DNA of 64,000 nt from Mycobacterium sp. NS-7484 (GTDB lineage: Bacteria > Actinomycetota > Actinomycetes > Mycobacteriales > Mycobacteriaceae), in NCBI RefSeq assembly GCF_001953975.1, contig NZ_MBEJ01000007.1, positions 123,735-187,734 on the forward strand, read 5' to 3'. Under the pieces are notes generated by a model. It was not told the origin of the DNA. It searched no databases and saw nothing but the letters and a program-made list of their open reading frames with translations. The translations under genes and the position numbers were made by a program. Each line of letters opens with the position of its first letter. Position 1 is the stretch's first letter. This document shows, one piece after another, positions 17,254 to 26,042 of this stretch.

Positions 17254-18617
17254 CCAGGGGAAAGCCAGTGCGGTTGGCGATCGCCATCGGGTCCTGTGTT
17301 GCGCTGACCACCAGTGGTTGCGCGTTCCAGGGCGTCAACTCGCTGCCCCTTCCGGGGGCGGTGGGCCGCGGTGCCGACGCCAGCGTCTACCACGTCGAGA
17401 TCGCGAATGTGGCTACACTGGAGCCAAATTCGCCGGTGATGATGAACGACGTCGTCGTCGGTAGTGTGCGCAGCCTGTCGGTGAAGAACTGGCACGCCGA
17501 CGTCGAGTTCTCGGTGAAGCCGGGGGTTGCGGTGCCGGCCAACGTGGTGGCCAGCGTTGGGCAGACCAGCCTCCTGGGGTCGATGCATCTGGCGCTCAAT
17601 CCGCCAGCGGGGCAGGCGCCGGCCGGAAAGCTGGCTCCTGGCACGACAATTCAGCTGAACAGCTCGTCGACGTATCCGACGACAGAGCAGACACTGTCCT
17701 CCCTGGCCGCCGTGGTGAACGGTGGCGGTCTGGGGCAGATGGGCGACATCATCCACAACTTCAGCGCCGCGATCAACGGTCGGGAAACCGATTTCCGTGA
17801 CCTGCTCACCCGGCTGGATACGTTCGTCGGGGCTCTGGATGCCCAGCGCGACAACATCGTTGCCTCCATCGAGGGTTTGAACCGCCTGGCGTCGACCTTC
17901 GCCGGTCAGCGCGATGTGATCACCCGTGCGCTGGAGAAGATTCCGCCGGCGCTCGACGTGTTGATCAAGGAGCGGCCGAGATTCACCACCGCGCTGCAGA
18001 AGCTGGGTACCTTCAGCGCGACCGCCAACCAGTTCGTCAACGAGTCGCAGGCCGACCTGGTCCGAAACCTGAAAAACCTGGAGCCCGCACTCAAGGCTTT
18101 GGCCAACGTCGGTCCGGATCTGACCAAGGTGCTCGAATTCGCCCCGCATTTCCCGTTCACCCAGAGCTTCATGGACCGGGCCATTCGCGGTGATTACTAC
18201 AATCTCTACGCGTACTTCGACATGACCATCCCGCACCTCAAGCGCAGCCTGATGTTGGGAACCCGGTGGGAACAGGGAGATGCGCAGAACGTTCCGGTGC
18301 CGGGGGATCCCAATTACCTGAACTACACCTATGACCCGCTGAAGACCGGGGTCAACCCGCCGCCGCCGGATGAAATCCCACCGGCTCCGGATGCGCCGCC
18401 ACCCCCGCCGAATATGCCGGCGCCCACGTACTCCGGTCCCGTGCTTCCGGTGGTCCCACCGGCTCCGATGACCATGCCCGGAGGCGTGCCCCAGCCGGTG
18501 TCCCCGGCCGCCGGGTCGACGTCGGTCTTCGCTGGACCCTTTCCCCCACAGGGAGGCCCGGCTCCGACCGATCAGCCGGCGCCGCCTGCTCCGCCGACGA
18601 TAGAAGGTGGCCGGTAA
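17250..18617 (+). CDS. mceE: MceE, lipoprotein MCE-domain subunit
   Basis: 455 aa. Signal peptide with a lipobox TTSGC (acylated Cys24), the hallmark of the E subunit (Lpr proteins), then the MCE domain (SPVMMNDVVVGSVRSLSV) and helical region, and a Pro-rich C-terminus. Acylation anchors this subunit in the membrane instead of a transmembrane helix. Stop overlaps the mceF ATG as TAATG. Confidence 0.94.
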   Translation: MTRGKPVRLAIAIGSCVALTTSGCAFQGVNSLPLPGAVGRGADASVYHVEIANVATLEPNSPVMMNDVVVGSVRSLSVKNWHADVEFSVKPGVAVPANVVASVGQTSLLGSMHLALNPPAGQAPAGKLAPGTTIQLNSSSTYPTTEQTLSSLAAVVNGGGLGQMGDIIHNFSAAINGRETDFRDLLTRLDTFVGALDAQRDNIVASIEGLNRLASTFAGQRDVITRALEKIPPALDVLIKERPRFTTALQKLGTFSATANQFVNESQADLVRNLKNLEPALKALANVGPDLTKVLEFAPHFPFTQSFMDRAIRGDYYNLYAYFDMTIPHLKRSLMLGTRWEQGDAQNVPVPGDPNYLNYTYDPLKTGVNPPPPDEIPPAPDAPPPPPNMPAPTYSGPVLPVVPPAPMTMPGGVPQPVSPAAGSTSVFAGPFPPQGGPAPTDQPAPPAPPTIEGGR

Positions 18618-20350
18618 TGCTCACACGGTTCATCCGGACTCAGCTGATTCTCTTCACAGTCGCGTCTGTGGTCGGTGTCGCCGTCATGCTGTTCGCCTAT
18701 ATGCAGGTGCCGACGCTTCTCGGCATCGGTCGGATCACGGTGAAGCTGGAGTTGCCGGCCACCGGAGGCCTGTACCGGTTCGGCAACGTCACGTACCGCG
18801 GCTCCCAGATCGGCAAGGTCACGTCGGTCGACCTGACCGACAACGGTGCTGAGGCGACCCTGTCGCTGGACCGCTCTCCGAAGGTGCCCGCCGATCTGGC
18901 AGCCGAGGTCCGCAGTATGTCAGCGGTGGGTGAGCAGTACGTCGAGCTGCTTCCCAACACCAACTCGGGTCCCTATCTGGACAACGGGTCGGTGATCCCG
19001 GTGTCGCGCACCAAGATTCCGCAAGCGGTAGGTCCGATGTTGGATCAGCTGAGTGCCCTGGTGGACACCATCCCGAAGGACAAGCTGAGCCAACTACTGG
19101 ACGAGTCGTACAACGCCTTCAACGGCACCGGCTACGATTTCGGCTCTCTCTTGGACTCGGCCTCGACGATCACCCGTGATGCCAACGCGGTATCGGATCA
19201 GACGCGAGCCCTGATCGACGACGGGCGCCCGTTCCTGGATGCGCAAGCCCAGACCACCGATTCGATCAGGACCTGGGCTGCCAGCCTGGCCGGCATCACC
19301 GGACAGGTCGCCGACAACGATCCGGAGATCCGCTCGCTGCTGCAAAACGGACCCGGCTTCGCACAGGAAACGACCAAGCTGCTGGACCAGATCAAGCCGA
19401 CCTTGCCGATCTTGCTGGCGAATCTGACCACGTTCGGCCAGATCGCGGTCACCTATAACCCGTCCATCGAGCAGCTGCTGGTGTTGCTGCCTCCCTATGT
19501 CGCTCAGCTGCAGACCTACGCGCCGACCAACAACACCAGCGGTCTGCCGATGGCCGACTTCTCCCTGGGGCTCGGTGATCCGCCGACGTGCACGGTCGGA
19601 TTCCTGCCCCCGTCGGCCTGGCGCTCTCCGGCTGACACCACGGTGATCGACACGCCGGACGACATCTACTGCAAGTTGCCGCAGGATTCGCCGATCGGTG
19701 TGCGCGGTGCCCGCAACTATCCGTGCATGGGGCATCCGGGCAAGCGAGCTCCGACGGTCCAATTGTGCAACGACCCCAGGGGATTCCAGCCGATCGCGCA
19801 GCGGCAGCATGCGCTCGGCCCGTACCCGATCGACCCCAACCTGGTCGCGCAGGGTGTGCCCCTGGACAGCCGGGTTCTGCCGGACGAGCACATCTACGGT
19901 CCGCTCGGCGGTACCCCGCTGCCGCCGGGAGTGGCCGCGCCTCCGCCGGGGGCTGCACCGGAACCTCAGCCGGCGCCGAGCTTCGCGGGTACGGGTCCGG
20001 GTCCGCTGCTGCCGGGTCAACCGATGTACGTGGAGCCGCCGGTGCCTGGTGTGCCACCACCCCCGCCCGGTGATCCGGCAGCGGTACCCGTCCCTGCGGC
20101 GGACAACCCGCAGGCCACGGAGGTTCCGCCGGTTCCGCACGGACAGGGCGTGTTCCCGGATGCTCCGGAGGTTCCTGCGCCGGGCGTGGCACCCAGCGCG
20201 TTCGATGGCAAGGCAGCGCACGGGCCATCGGTGGCGATCGCGAAGTACAACCCCCGCACCGGGGAGTACATGGGCAGCGACGGCAATCTGTACAAGCAGA
20301 CCGATTTGGTGTCGACGCCCAAGACGTGGCAGGACCTGATGCCGACGTAA
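18617..20350 (+). CDS. mceF: MceF, MCE-domain protein with long proline-rich tail
   Basis: 577 aa. Anchor helix (residues 10-32), MCE domain with VTYRGSQIGKVTSVDLT, helical tube region, a Cys-containing CTVGFLPPSAWRSP block typical of MceF, and a C-terminal tail of roughly 140 residues dominated by Pro, Ala and Gly. Last gene of the operon; a strong terminator follows 14 bp after the stop. The usual mam genes are not here but appear 12 kb downstream. Confidence 0.93.
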   Translation: MLTRFIRTQLILFTVASVVGVAVMLFAYMQVPTLLGIGRITVKLELPATGGLYRFGNVTYRGSQIGKVTSVDLTDNGAEATLSLDRSPKVPADLAAEVRSMSAVGEQYVELLPNTNSGPYLDNGSVIPVSRTKIPQAVGPMLDQLSALVDTIPKDKLSQLLDESYNAFNGTGYDFGSLLDSASTITRDANAVSDQTRALIDDGRPFLDAQAQTTDSIRTWAASLAGITGQVADNDPEIRSLLQNGPGFAQETTKLLDQIKPTLPILLANLTTFGQIAVTYNPSIEQLLVLLPPYVAQLQTYAPTNNTSGLPMADFSLGLGDPPTCTVGFLPPSAWRSPADTTVIDTPDDIYCKLPQDSPIGVRGARNYPCMGHPGKRAPTVQLCNDPRGFQPIAQRQHALGPYPIDPNLVAQGVPLDSRVLPDEHIYGPLGGTPLPPGVAAPPPGAAPEPQPAPSFAGTGPGPLLPGQPMYVEPPVPGVPPPPPGDPAAVPVPAADNPQATEVPPVPHGQGVFPDAPEVPAPGVAPSAFDGKAAHGPSVAIAKYNPRTGEYMGSDGNLYKQTDLVSTPKTWQDLMPT

Positions 20351-20364
20351 TGGGACAGGCATGA

Positions 20365-20403
20365 AGAACTGGCCCCGGGCATTTGCCCGGGGCCAGTTCT
20401 TTT
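20365..20403 (+). terminator. Rho-independent terminator after mceF
   Basis: Perfect 17-bp stem (AGAACTGGCCCCGGGCA and its complement) with a two-base loop, followed by a short T run. It closes the mce operon and lies just before the convergent secreted-protein gene. Confidence 0.88.
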
Positions 20404-20423
20404 GTCGTTCTTCGGTTTTCGCG

Positions 20424-20933
20424 TTAGGCAGGCCGCATGTAGAACGGCATCCGGACCACCGGCCACTGGTTGCGGCCGCATGAACCGCTGGGGCCGGTGG
20501 TGACATCTTCGCCGGTGTATTCGTTGGAGGCCAGGTCCACATGGCCGTCGAAACCAACGGGATAGAGCTTGTACACCTGCATACCCTCCACAGGTGTGCC
20601 GTCGGCGCAGAACCGCCAGTTGGGCACCACTCGCTTGACGTACCAGAGGCCATTCGTGGTGTAGATCGGCGCGGTCCAACCCGCGTCGCTGTTCACCGTG
20701 CCGCTGCATTCGGTGGGGGAGAGACACTGGGTCGAGATGGTCCAGGTGCTGCGGAGCCCCGGCTGATCTTCGTAGCGCTCGTTGACCTTGGCCCAGGCGC
20801 CGTTGGACGATGTGGCAAAGGTGCCGTTGATTCCCCATTGCTCGCCCGCGCTGGCGGGGGAGGCGCCGCTCAGGCTGACAGCTGCGACGGCGGCGATCGC
20901 GACCGCCCCAGCGCTTACCCGGGAGACTGACAT
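20424..20933 (-). CDS. Small secreted protein, unknown function
   Basis: 169 aa from the ATG at 20933, which has AAGGAG eight bases upstream; an ATG 21 bases further out is the alternative. Signal peptide ends ASPASA|GE (about residue 29). The mature protein is hydrophilic, rich in Trp/Tyr, with four Cys that may pair. Convergent with mceF and divergent from another secreted protein, with operators of the regional type between them. Mce loci often carry such exported proteins; I recognise no domain and assign no function. Confidence 0.72.
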   Translation of the reverse strand: MSVSRVSAGAVAIAAVAAVSLSGASPASAGEQWGINGTFATSSNGAWAKVNERYEDQPGLRSTWTISTQCLSPTECSGTVNSDAGWTAPIYTTNGLWYVKRVVPNWRFCADGTPVEGMQVYKLYPVGFDGHVDLASNEYTGEDVTTGPSGSCGRNQWPVVRMPFYMRPA

Positions 20934-20971
20934 GAACCGCTCCTTCTGCGACATGACGAGATGGTAGTCAT

Positions 20972-20990
20972 GTTCTCAGTTTTGGAGAAT
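20972..20990. promoter_or_regulatory. ATTCTC-N7-GAGAAT operator
   Basis: GTTCTC-AGTTTTG-GAGAAT, one mismatch. It lies 39 bp upstream of the minus-strand secreted gene (start 20933), in the divergent gap shared with the gene starting at 21132. Confidence 0.62.
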
Positions 20991-21083
20991 ATCACTGCCA
21001 GACCGCGTCCCAGGCGCGATTGGGGTGGGAGCGCGCGCTGCACCAAGGATGTCGGACCGTCGGGAGGCGACCGTCGTAGTAAT

Positions 21084-21102
21084 ATTCTCCAAAATCGAGA
21101 GT
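21084..21102. promoter_or_regulatory. ATTCTC-N7-GAGAAT operator
   Basis: ATTCTC-CAAAATC-GAGAGT, one mismatch, 29 bp before the GTG of the plus-strand secreted gene. Together with 20972 each divergent gene has its own copy. Confidence 0.6.
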
Positions 21103-21131
21103 TTGATTTCCAGCTATGCGAAAGTAGCAAC

Positions 21132-21518
21132 GTGCGTGTGACGGTGATGGCGACCGCTTCGATGATTGTCGCTGGAATGCTGGCTGCTCCGCAGGCAAAT
21201 GCGGGACCGCAGACTTGCAATGACGCGTTCTGTACGCCGGGCATCAACCCGAACGCGATACTCGGTGCGCCGTGCGACAACACCTCGTATTACGTGTTCG
21301 GTGTCGACGCCCGCAACGGCTGGGGCCGGCTGCTGTTCTGTGGTTCGCCGCGGCGGTACGAGCCCAGGTGGTTCCGCTCGCCACCGATGGTTGGCATTCG
21401 CGATGAGCACAGCTTGTGTATCAACGAGCAGAACTCGGTGGCGCAGGCCCCCGACGGGTTGTTCCTGAGCTGTGTGCCCATGAACGGCGAGAGGCGTTGG
21501 CTGCGCGGTGACGCCTGA
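21132..21518 (+). CDS. Small secreted cysteine-containing protein, unknown function
   Basis: 128 aa from the GTG at 21132; a start at the ATG 21147 is possible. The frame is open upstream but that part overlaps the operators and has no signal sequence. Signal peptide VTVMATASMIVAGMLAAPQANA cleaves after ANA. The mature part has several Cys (QTCNDAFCTPG, CDNTSYYVFG, LLFCGSPRR, SLCINEQ, LSCVPMN), suggesting disulfides. No known domain recognised. Divergent from the secreted gene at 20424-20933 and convergent with the pair at 21610-22533. Confidence 0.68.
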   Translation: MRVTVMATASMIVAGMLAAPQANAGPQTCNDAFCTPGINPNAILGAPCDNTSYYVFGVDARNGWGRLLFCGSPRRYEPRWFRSPPMVGIRDEHSLCINEQNSVAQAPDGLFLSCVPMNGERRWLRGDA

Positions 21519-21548
21519 CCCACATCGACTGAGAGACAGGGGCAGAAA

Positions 21549-21582
21549 CGCTTGAGGCGGCGCAATTGCGCCGCCTCAAGCG
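21549..21582. terminator. Bidirectional terminator between convergent secreted genes
   Basis: A perfect 34-bp palindrome (arms of 17 bp, CGCTTGAGGCGGCGCAA and complement) flanked by AAA on the left and CTTT on the right, placed midway between the stops at 21518 (+) and 21610 (-). Confidence 0.85.
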
Positions 21583-21609
21583 CTTTGACGATCGTTCAAC
21601 GAACGCGGG

Positions 21610-22056
21610 CTACCAGTTCCTAATGGAACACAGTGCCCCCTTGGGGCCGCTGTGGGTCTTCACCACGACACCGTCCACTTCCAGCGTGCAGTTGAATCCC
21701 GGGGTCGGAAAATTGGGTGATTCACCGCTTTGCACCAGCACCATGGCCCACAGATCCGGGTCGGCGAGCATGGCATCGAACACCCACGGCTTGTCGGGTG
21801 CGATGTCGACGTCAGCGCGCGGGCTGAACTCGTACGGGTTGTGGCTGTAGTCCGAGAACATCGCGGGCTCATGGTCGCGGTAGTAGATGTGGGCCCAGTA
21901 CGGAGCATCGGCGGTGACCGTGTAGCGCACGTGGTGCAGGGGCGGGCCGGGCGGTTGCGGATCATCGGCGAATGCCGGTGCAGCCGTAGCGATTACGCTG
22001 GCCATCAGTGTCGCGGCGGTACCGGCGGTCAGCACCCGGCGAGTCAGGTTCCGCAT
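21610..22056 (-). CDS. Small secreted protein, unknown function
   Basis: 148 aa. Signal peptide ends APAFA|DD (about residue 30). The mature part begins with a Pro-rich DDPQPPGPPLHH and has a beta-rich look, with two Cys near the C-terminus (NCTLEV and ALCSIRNW). The composition (YTVTADAPYWAHIYYRD) resembles mycobacterial exported proteins of unknown function. Its ATG is only 3 bp after the stop of the upstream secreted gene, so the two form an operon controlled from the operator at 22632. Confidence 0.72.
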   Translation of the reverse strand: MRNLTRRVLTAGTAATLMASVIATAAPAFADDPQPPGPPLHHVRYTVTADAPYWAHIYYRDHEPAMFSDYSHNPYEFSPRADVDIAPDKPWVFDAMLADPDLWAMVLVQSGESPNFPTPGFNCTLEVDGVVVKTHSGPKGALCSIRNW

Positions 22057-22059
22057 CGA

Positions 22060-22533
22060 TCACATCCTCGACAAAGTAAACGGATAGGTGAACGAGCCGC
22101 CGGGGGCTCCGTCGCAGCCGACGTCGAAGGTGGAGACCATCTCACCGGCCAGGGTGTTCGCGTCCCACGTGTACACGTCGTGGGTCGGGATGGTCGGCCC
22201 ATAGTAGATGTCTCCGCACCGCAGGCCGTAGAACTCGTCAATCGTCAGGGTGTAGCGACCGTCGACCAACTTCGCGTTGCCCGTGGCGGGAACCGCCTTG
22301 GCAACCGGTTGCGGGATCGTCCGGATGGTGATGCAGTCGTGCTGCCGGTAGTCGGACCCCGGGTCGCGACACGGCGTGATCGCCGACCAGATCCAGGTGT
22401 GGAAGTCCCTGCGGTCCGGCATGTTGAGGTTGTAGTTCCCGAAATACATGGCCTGCGACGGCGGTGCCGCCGCGATTGCTGTCCCCAACCCGAGCGCGGC
22501 ACTGATCGCCACGCGGACCAAGCTGGCCTTCAC
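22060..22533 (-). CDS. Small secreted protein, unknown function
   Basis: 157 aa from the GTG at 22533, which has GGAGGTG at the right distance; the longer frame to 22545 has none. Signal peptide ends PPSQA|MY (about residue 28). Four Cys in the mature part (TPCRDPG, HDCITIR, LRCGDIYYG, VGCDGAPGG) could form two disulfides. No domain recognised. First gene of a two-gene secreted operon with a perfect regional operator about 100 bp upstream. Confidence 0.72.
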   Translation of the reverse strand: MKASLVRVAISAALGLGTAIAAAPPSQAMYFGNYNLNMPDRRDFHTWIWSAITPCRDPGSDYRQHDCITIRTIPQPVAKAVPATGNAKLVDGRYTLTIDEFYGLRCGDIYYGPTIPTHDVYTWDANTLAGEMVSTFDVGCDGAPGGSFTYPFTLSRM

Positions 22534-22631
22534 ATACACCTCCACGGATCGGCACCGATCGGCTGACTATAGAACGGGATCGGGCTTCACCGGGCCGAAA
22601 CCGGAATCTCGTCTTCGCCAGCGAGATTGTC

Positions 22632-22650
22632 ATTCTCGTTCTTGGAGAAT
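22632..22650. promoter_or_regulatory. ATTCTC-N7-GAGAAT operator (perfect)
   Basis: ATTCTC-GTTCTTG-GAGAAT with both half-sites intact, in the gap between the secreted operon (start 22533, -) and the 3' end of the P450 gene (22701). It can only serve the secreted operon. Confidence 0.68.
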
Positions 22651-22700
22651 AACAAACTCGCCTCAGACGAGATCCCGGGATCGGGTGTGAGAGCGAAGGC

Positions 22701-23996
22701 TCAGCGCGTCGGCTTGAACGTGATGTGCAGGTCGGTCAGGCCACGCAGGATGAACGTCGGCTCGTAGGTGTAGCGACGATCGTCGGCCGGGCCGTGGAAC
22801 TCCTCGTCGATGGCGATATCGGCCATCCGGTCCAAGATCCGCTCGAGCGACACCCGGCCCTCGACGCGGGCCAGCGGTCCGCCCGGGCAGCTGTGCACGC
22901 CACGGCCAAACGCGATGTGCTCACGCACGTTCTTGCGATCCAGGCTGAAGGTGTGCGGGTCCTCGAATCGCTCTGGGTCGCGGTTCACCGCACCCGGGCA
23001 GACCATCATGGTGGTGCCGGCCGGGACGTCGATGTCACCAAGCTTGGTGTTCTTCTTGGCCAGCCGGAACTGGCTCTTGACCGGGGCGTCCATCCGCAAT
23101 GCCTCTTCGACGAAGACCGGGATGCGGCTGCGGTCGTCGCGCAGGGCCTGCTGGATGTCGGGGCGGTCGCCGAGCACCCGCAGGGACGCCGAGAGCAGCT
23201 TCGTGGTGGTCTCCTGGCCGGCGGCGAACAAGAAGGTGGCCGACCGGACCACCTCGATGACCGGTGGGACGGAACCGTCGGGATAGTTCGCGGTGGCCAG
23301 TGCCGTCAGCACGTCGTCGCGGGGCTCTTTGCGCCGGTCTTCGAGGTACCGGATGAACTTCTCGTCAAGCCATTCCAGGGGGTTCTCGCTGACCAGGTCG
23401 GTGTGGTCCAGCGAGCCGACATTGGCACCCGGCCGCGGTGCCCCCAGCACCGTGCGGAATTCCTCGTGGTCTTCTTCGGGTACGCCGAGCATGTCGGCGA
23501 TGACCAGCAGCGAGAAGGGCTTCGCGTAGGCGCTGAGGAACTCGCACTTGCCGTCGGCGATGAAATCATCGAGGCACTGGTCGGCCAGCCGCCACATGAA
23601 GTCCTCGTTCTCCTTCAACCGCTTCGGCGTGAGCAGGCGGTTGAGCAGCGAACGGGCATCGGTGTGCTCGGGCGGGTCCATCGTGACCATGTGCTCGAAC
23701 ATCGGCATCTGTGACCGGTGCGCGGCAATCTGATCGGTGATGTCGTCGCCCTCCGGGGTGAAGGGCAGCGGCGGGAACGGGCCGGCCACCGCGATGCAGG
23801 ACGAGTAGGTGTCGGTGTCCTTGAGGACCGTGGTGGCCTCCTCGAACCCGGTGATCGCCATGACGCCGTAGTTCGGCTCCGTCACCACCGGACACTTGCT
23901 GCGCAGGTGGTCGAAGTACGGGTGCGGATCTGGCACCAGCGACTGGTCGGTGAAATAGTCGACGGTGTCGTAATCGGTTGTGCCGGAGTCGGTCAT
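22701..23996 (-). CDS. Cytochrome P450
   Basis: 431 aa from the ATG at 23996 (MTDSGTTDYDTV), preceded by GGAAGG; the longer frame to 24086 covers the divergent promoter. I-helix AGQETTT, K-helix EEALRM, heme loop FGRGVHSCPGGPLAR. A paralogue of the truncated P450 at the left edge, from which it differs mainly by conservative changes. Divergent from a TetR gene, with a palindrome between them (24078-24095), so it may answer to that TetR and not to the ATTCTC system. Confidence 0.94.
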   Translation of the reverse strand: MTDSGTTDYDTVDYFTDQSLVPDPHPYFDHLRSKCPVVTEPNYGVMAITGFEEATTVLKDTDTYSSCIAVAGPFPPLPFTPEGDDITDQIAAHRSQMPMFEHMVTMDPPEHTDARSLLNRLLTPKRLKENEDFMWRLADQCLDDFIADGKCEFLSAYAKPFSLLVIADMLGVPEEDHEEFRTVLGAPRPGANVGSLDHTDLVSENPLEWLDEKFIRYLEDRRKEPRDDVLTALATANYPDGSVPPVIEVVRSATFLFAAGQETTTKLLSASLRVLGDRPDIQQALRDDRSRIPVFVEEALRMDAPVKSQFRLAKKNTKLGDIDVPAGTTMMVCPGAVNRDPERFEDPHTFSLDRKNVREHIAFGRGVHSCPGGPLARVEGRVSLERILDRMADIAIDEEFHGPADDRRYTYEPTFILRGLTDLHITFKPTR

Positions 23997-24077
23997 GGTG
24001 TGCACTGCCTTCCGAAATCGATATGCGCTGCGGTGGTTTCGCGACGGGCTGCACCGCGCAAAGAATTTTTCGAAATT

Positions 24078-24095
24078 GCTGAGCACCTGCTTAGC
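24078..24095. promoter_or_regulatory. Imperfect palindrome, candidate operator of the TetR at 24188
   Basis: GCTGAGCA-CC-TGCTTAGC: one mismatch between two 8-bp arms. Located between the P450 start (23996, -) and the TetR start (24188, +), where a TetR autoregulatory site is expected. Confidence 0.55.
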
Positions 24096-24187
24096 ATGAC
24101 GCTAGAGTCGGGGTCAAGATCACCTGGCGGAGCGACGGTTACGATCGCTCTGACGTCGTCGGGGGAAGTCCGTGAGGAGGACCGGGT

Positions 24188-24793
24188 ATGGCATCGGCGC
24201 GAAGAATCGGGGCGCCGGACGCGAAGAATCGGGTCGTATTGCTCGACGCCGCCGAACAGCTGATGGTCGAAGAGGGATACGTTGCGGTGACGTCCCGCCG
24301 GGTGGCCGAGCGGGCCGGTCTCAAACCCCAGTTGGTGCACTACTACTTCCGCACGATGGACGATCTGTTTCTCGCGGTCTTCGTCCGGCGCGCCGAGGAG
24401 GGTCTGGCGATCCAGGCTCGGGCCTTGAAGTCGCCGCAGCCGCTCTGGGCGTTGTGGCGTCTGGGTATCGACCCCAGTGCAACGCGCCTGACCATGGAGA
24501 TCATGGGAATGGCCAACCATCGCAAGGCACTGCGGTCCGAGATCGCGCGCTACTCCGAGTTGTTCCGTGACGAGCAGACGAAGGCGATGACGGCGGCCTT
24601 GGGCAGTTACGGCATCGACGCCTCGGAGGTACCGCCGGTTGTCTGGACGTTCATGGCGGCCAGCGTGTCGCGGGTGATGGTGATGGAACAGGCGCTGGGC
24701 ATGTCCGCGGGGCATGCCGAGGTGCTGCAGTTCTGTGAGGACTGGCTGCGCCGGCTCGAAGGCGAGCCCCAGCCGCTGGAACTGCCGGCCTGA
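24188..24793 (+). CDS. TetR family transcriptional regulator
   Basis: 201 aa. Helix-turn-helix VTSRRVAERAGLKPQLVHYY near residues 36-55, then a helical ligand domain. GAGGAC lies upstream of the ATG. Divergent from the P450 at 22701-23996 and convergent with the Ltp2-like gene. Likely represses itself and the P450; it is also one of two regulators in the window that could bind the ATTCTC-N7-GAGAAT sites. Effector unknown. Confidence 0.87.
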   Translation: MASARRIGAPDAKNRVVLLDAAEQLMVEEGYVAVTSRRVAERAGLKPQLVHYYFRTMDDLFLAVFVRRAEEGLAIQARALKSPQPLWALWRLGIDPSATRLTMEIMGMANHRKALRSEIARYSELFRDEQTKAMTAALGSYGIDASEVPPVVWTFMAASVSRVMVMEQALGMSAGHAEVLQFCEDWLRRLEGEPQPLELPA

Positions 24794-24813
24794 CCCGCCC
24801 TGGTTTTTTCCTG

Positions 24814-24873
24814 GCGAGCAGACGCGAATGTCCGCGAAAACGGGCAGTTTCGGGGACATTCGCGTCTGCTCGC
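24814..24873. repeat. Long inverted repeat, dispersed palindromic element copy 1
   Basis: Two perfect 20-nt arms (GCGAGCAGACGCGAATGTCC and its complement) around a 20-nt loop that itself can pair (CGAAA...TTTCG). It sits between the convergent stops of the TetR and the Ltp2-like gene, where it can act as a bidirectional terminator. A related copy is at 48417-48476. The shared outer arm GCGAGCAGAC suggests a dispersed mycobacterial element. Confidence 0.82.
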
Positions 24874-24881
24874 GCAGTGGA

Positions 24882-26027
24882 CTAGAGCGACAGGATGGTC
24901 GCCGAAGCGGTCCCGGGGGCGCCGTAGACCTGGGCCAGGCCGACGCGTGGGTTGCCCGGCACCTGACGCTCGCCGGCCTCACCGCGTAGCTGGCGTACCA
25001 ACTCGTGCATCTGGCGTAGACCCGACGCTCCGATCGGTTCACCGTTGGCGATCAGTCCGCCGTCGGTATTGATCGGGATCGAGCCGCCGATCTCGGTGGC
25101 GCCGTCGGCCAGCAGCTTCTCCTGCTCGCCGTCGGCGCACAGTCCCGTCTCGGCCATGTGGATCACCTCGGCCCCGGCATCGGTGTCCTGAAGCTGGGCG
25201 ACGTCGACGTCCTCCGGGCCGATGCCGGCGATCTCGTAGGCGGCCTTTGCCGCGTACACGGTCGGCGCCACGTCGGCCTCGGGCGGAGCGGAGGTGGCAT
25301 GCACCTCGTAGGCGCCGAACGTCCGAGTGCGAATCTCGCTGGCGCGCACGAAGACCGGCTTGTCCGTGTACTTGTGGGCGATGTCGGCGCGGCACATGAT
25401 CACCGCCGCGGCGCCCTCGTCGGGTGCGCAGAACATGTACTGGGTCAGCGGGTAGTTCAGCGCCGGTGAGTTCAGGATCTCCTCGACCGAGATCTCCTTG
25501 CGGCGGAACGCATTCGGGTTCTTCGCGCCGTTACGGAAATTCTTGTTGGCCACCCGGGCCAGGGTCTCCTGGCTGATGCCGTGATCGTGGAGGTACTTGT
25601 TCGCCTTCATGCCGAAGAACTTGGTGGTGACGAACTGCCCGTTCTGGGCGTACCACTGGGGCAGGGCCAGCTTGGCCGGGTCGTCGGTGAACGCACCACG
25701 GGGGTGCTTGTCCAGACCCACGGCCACGCCGATGTCGTACTTGCCGAGGCGGATCGTGTCGGCGGTCTGCTGGATGGCGCTGGCCGAGGTGGCGCACGCG
25801 TTGAACACGTTGGTGAAGGTGATGCCGGTCAGTCCCACCAGGCGGGTCACCGAGTCCGGATTCGACACCTCATAGCTTCCGCCGAAACCGAATTGGATGT
25901 CCTTCCACTCCACGCCGGCGTCGGCCAGGGCCAACCGGATGGCCTCGGCGCCCATCTGGACCGCGGGCTTGTCGAAGCGGCCGAACGGATGCAGGCCGAC
26001 GCCGATGATGGCTACGTCGTTGGTCAT
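24882..26027 (-). CDS. Ltp2-like thiolase-fold protein, probable retro-aldolase subunit
   Basis: 381-aa thiolase-superfamily protein of the lipid-transfer (SCP-x thiolase) group. NACATSA carries a Cys in the usual nucleophile region, but the motif that is GHP in true thiolases reads GEPIGASG, and the last catalytic Cys motif is replaced by QVYGAPG. That combination is seen in Ltp2-type proteins, which cleave steroid side chains by retro-aldol reaction together with a DUF35 partner. The next gene (26043) is exactly such a partner, 15 bp away. I infer an aldolase acting on a beta-hydroxyacyl-CoA; a degradative thiolase remains possible. Confidence 0.82.
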   Translation of the reverse strand: MTNDVAIIGVGLHPFGRFDKPAVQMGAEAIRLALADAGVEWKDIQFGFGGSYEVSNPDSVTRLVGLTGITFTNVFNACATSASAIQQTADTIRLGKYDIGVAVGLDKHPRGAFTDDPAKLALPQWYAQNGQFVTTKFFGMKANKYLHDHGISQETLARVANKNFRNGAKNPNAFRRKEISVEEILNSPALNYPLTQYMFCAPDEGAAAVIMCRADIAHKYTDKPVFVRASEIRTRTFGAYEVHATSAPPEADVAPTVYAAKAAYEIAGIGPEDVDVAQLQDTDAGAEVIHMAETGLCADGEQEKLLADGATEIGGSIPINTDGGLIANGEPIGASGLRQMHELVRQLRGEAGERQVPGNPRVGLAQVYGAPGTASATILSL

Positions 26028-26042
26028 GTCGTTGGCCTCTCT

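Noticed and set aside
10711..20350. Assigning this operon to a numbered mce system (mce1-mce7)
   Set aside because: Subunit order is the same in all systems, and the diagnostic comparison needs alignments that cannot be run here.
24188..24793. Assigning the ATTCTC-N7-GAGAAT sites to this TetR
   Set aside because: Its own promoter carries a different palindrome, so the link is not supported by sequence; left as a candidate only.
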